Assembly: GCA_038213615.1 (NCBI GenBank) | Contig: JBBQSV010000013.1 | Span: 1 to 22,756 of the forward strand | DNA length: 22,756 nt | Reading direction: 5' to 3' | From: JBBQSV01 sp038213615 | GTDB taxonomy: Bacteria; Patescibacteriota; Saccharimonadia; Saccharimonadales; OMJO01 | Shown: positions 22,218 through 22,756 of the stretch, one piece after another | How positions within the stretch are numbered: position 1 is the stretch's first letter | Layout: each line of letters starts with the position of its first letter | Notes under the pieces: model-generated | What the model was told of the DNA's origin: nothing | Seen by the model: only the letters and a program-made list of their open reading frames with translations | Databases searched by the model: none | Program-made: the position numbers and the translations under genes

Positions 22218-22756
22218 CGTATAAAACCTACGGTGTGCGACAAAATAAAGCCGCACAGCACTAGGCAGAATAGTCCAAAGTCAAATAGTGGGTGTCGGGC
22301 TAAAGTCTTTTGGCTCCGTTTGATGAAATGCCTGAGGTCTAGACTATGTCGAAGCAGTAGCGCTACAACGCTAGCACCGCTGATCAAACCAACTACAAAG
22401 CCCAGCCACGGCATTCTGCCACCAGTTATATTCTGTACTTGACTGACTGCTAGTGTGGCAGGCTGTGACGACAATGGGTGGTCGCTAGAGACGGCTTGCT
22501 TAGAAGCAGACTTAGATTTAGTCGTTGCCTGTGGCTTCACAGGCGCGGGAACGGTGGCGACTTTGGCGGGACTAGAGCTATTGTTGGCTTCGGCCCCCAG
22601 TACGCTAGGTTCGCCGTACATGGCCACTACAACAGTCTCGGGACCAGAGTTATTAAAGTCAGAAGAGTTAGCAATGCCAAAACCGACTTCGGTGTATGCG
22701 TTATCTAGCAAATTGGCGCGGTGTGAGGCACTGTTCATCCAGCCTGTGATTGTATC
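22214..22756 (-). CDS. CAP-superfamily (SCP/PR1-like) membrane protein, 5' part outside the window
   Basis: The frame is open to the right edge (GAT ACA ATC ACA GGC TGG precedes ATG 22738), so the N-terminal part is missing. The visible start, ITGWMNSASHRANLLDNAYTEVGFGIA, is the conserved second half of the CAP domain (family W-M-x-S-x-x-H-R-x-N-I-L). The domain ends near PETVVVAMYGEP. After that comes a Ser/Thr/Ala/Pro-rich linker of about 60 residues, one membrane helix (WLGFVVGLISGASVVALLL), a basic loop, and a second helix (FDFGLFCLVLCGFILSHTVGFI) at the C-terminus. It is probably a surface protein with an exported CAP domain and a C-terminal membrane hairpin. CAP proteins act in adhesion, host interaction or cell-wall binding in various bacteria; its target here is unknown. 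Confidence 0.8.
   Translation of the reverse strand, partial: DTITGWMNSASHRANLLDNAYTEVGFGIANSSDFNNSGPETVVVAMYGEPSVLGAEANNSSSPAKVATVPAPVKPQATTKSKSASKQAVSSDHPLSSQPATLAVSQVQNITGGRMPWLGFVVGLISGASVVALLLRHSLDLRHFIKRSQKTLARHPLFDFGLFCLVLCGFILSHTVGFIR

Overview
The window reads as chromosomal DNA of a Patescibacteria/CPR bacterium, most likely Candidatus Saccharibacteria (TM7). This rests on family recall and gene style, not on a marker gene or a search. Genes are tightly packed and often overlap at start and stop codons. UGA is a normal stop (gatC and gatA end in TGA), which argues against the recoded Gracilibacteria/SR1 lineages. Several proteins have the short, divergent look typical of this group: two-piece transketolase, a PfkB kinase beside a class II aldolase, a HerA/VirB4-like ATPase, a single pilin-like protein and a membrane-anchored CAP protein.

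Layout. (1) 2-2269: a truncated ribulose-phosphate 3-epimerase followed by split transketolase (N and C halves), on the + strand. (2) 2266-3114: a convergent membrane-protein gene on the - strand. Its 5' side is a long, rod-like inverted structure (2897-3039) behind a good - strand promoter, back to back with the promoter of the next + strand operon. (3) 3115-7552: class II aldolase, PfkB kinase, a 410-aa orphan, a LOG-family protein and a type IV pilin-like protein, all touching or overlapping. (4) 7571-9535: uvrB, with a small convergent orphan gene at 9532-9879. (5) 9989-14193: a HerA/VirB4-type ATPase interrupted by one in-frame TAA between its Walker A and Walker B halves, two tandem paralogues with hexapeptide-like repeats, and an isochorismatase-family hydrolase. 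The paralogue pair looks more AT-rich than its surroundings. (6) 14213-17796: gatC, gatA, a small membrane protein and gatB, which form the Glu-tRNA(Gln)/Asp-tRNA(Asn) amidotransferase operon. (7) 17831-18516: a DUF948-like and a YtxH-like small membrane protein. (8) 18591-22217: dnaE, convergent with a CAP-domain gene that runs off the right edge.

How the genes fit together. Regions 1 and 3 cover the non-oxidative pentose phosphate pathway and the aldolase step, with a sugar kinase that could supply the phosphofructokinase step. uvrB and dnaE are core repair and replication genes. gatCAB makes Gln-tRNA and/or Asn-tRNA. The ATPase, the pilin-like protein and the CAP protein are envelope or surface-interaction functions expected of an episymbiont.

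The most notable signals are the broken or recoded ATPase, the unexplained structured element at 2897-3039, the -10 boxes lying 6-9 nt before ATG at four genes (leaderless mRNAs), and the tandem hexapeptide-repeat paralogues. I saw no tRNA, rRNA, CRISPR array, insertion sequence or clear rho-independent terminator.
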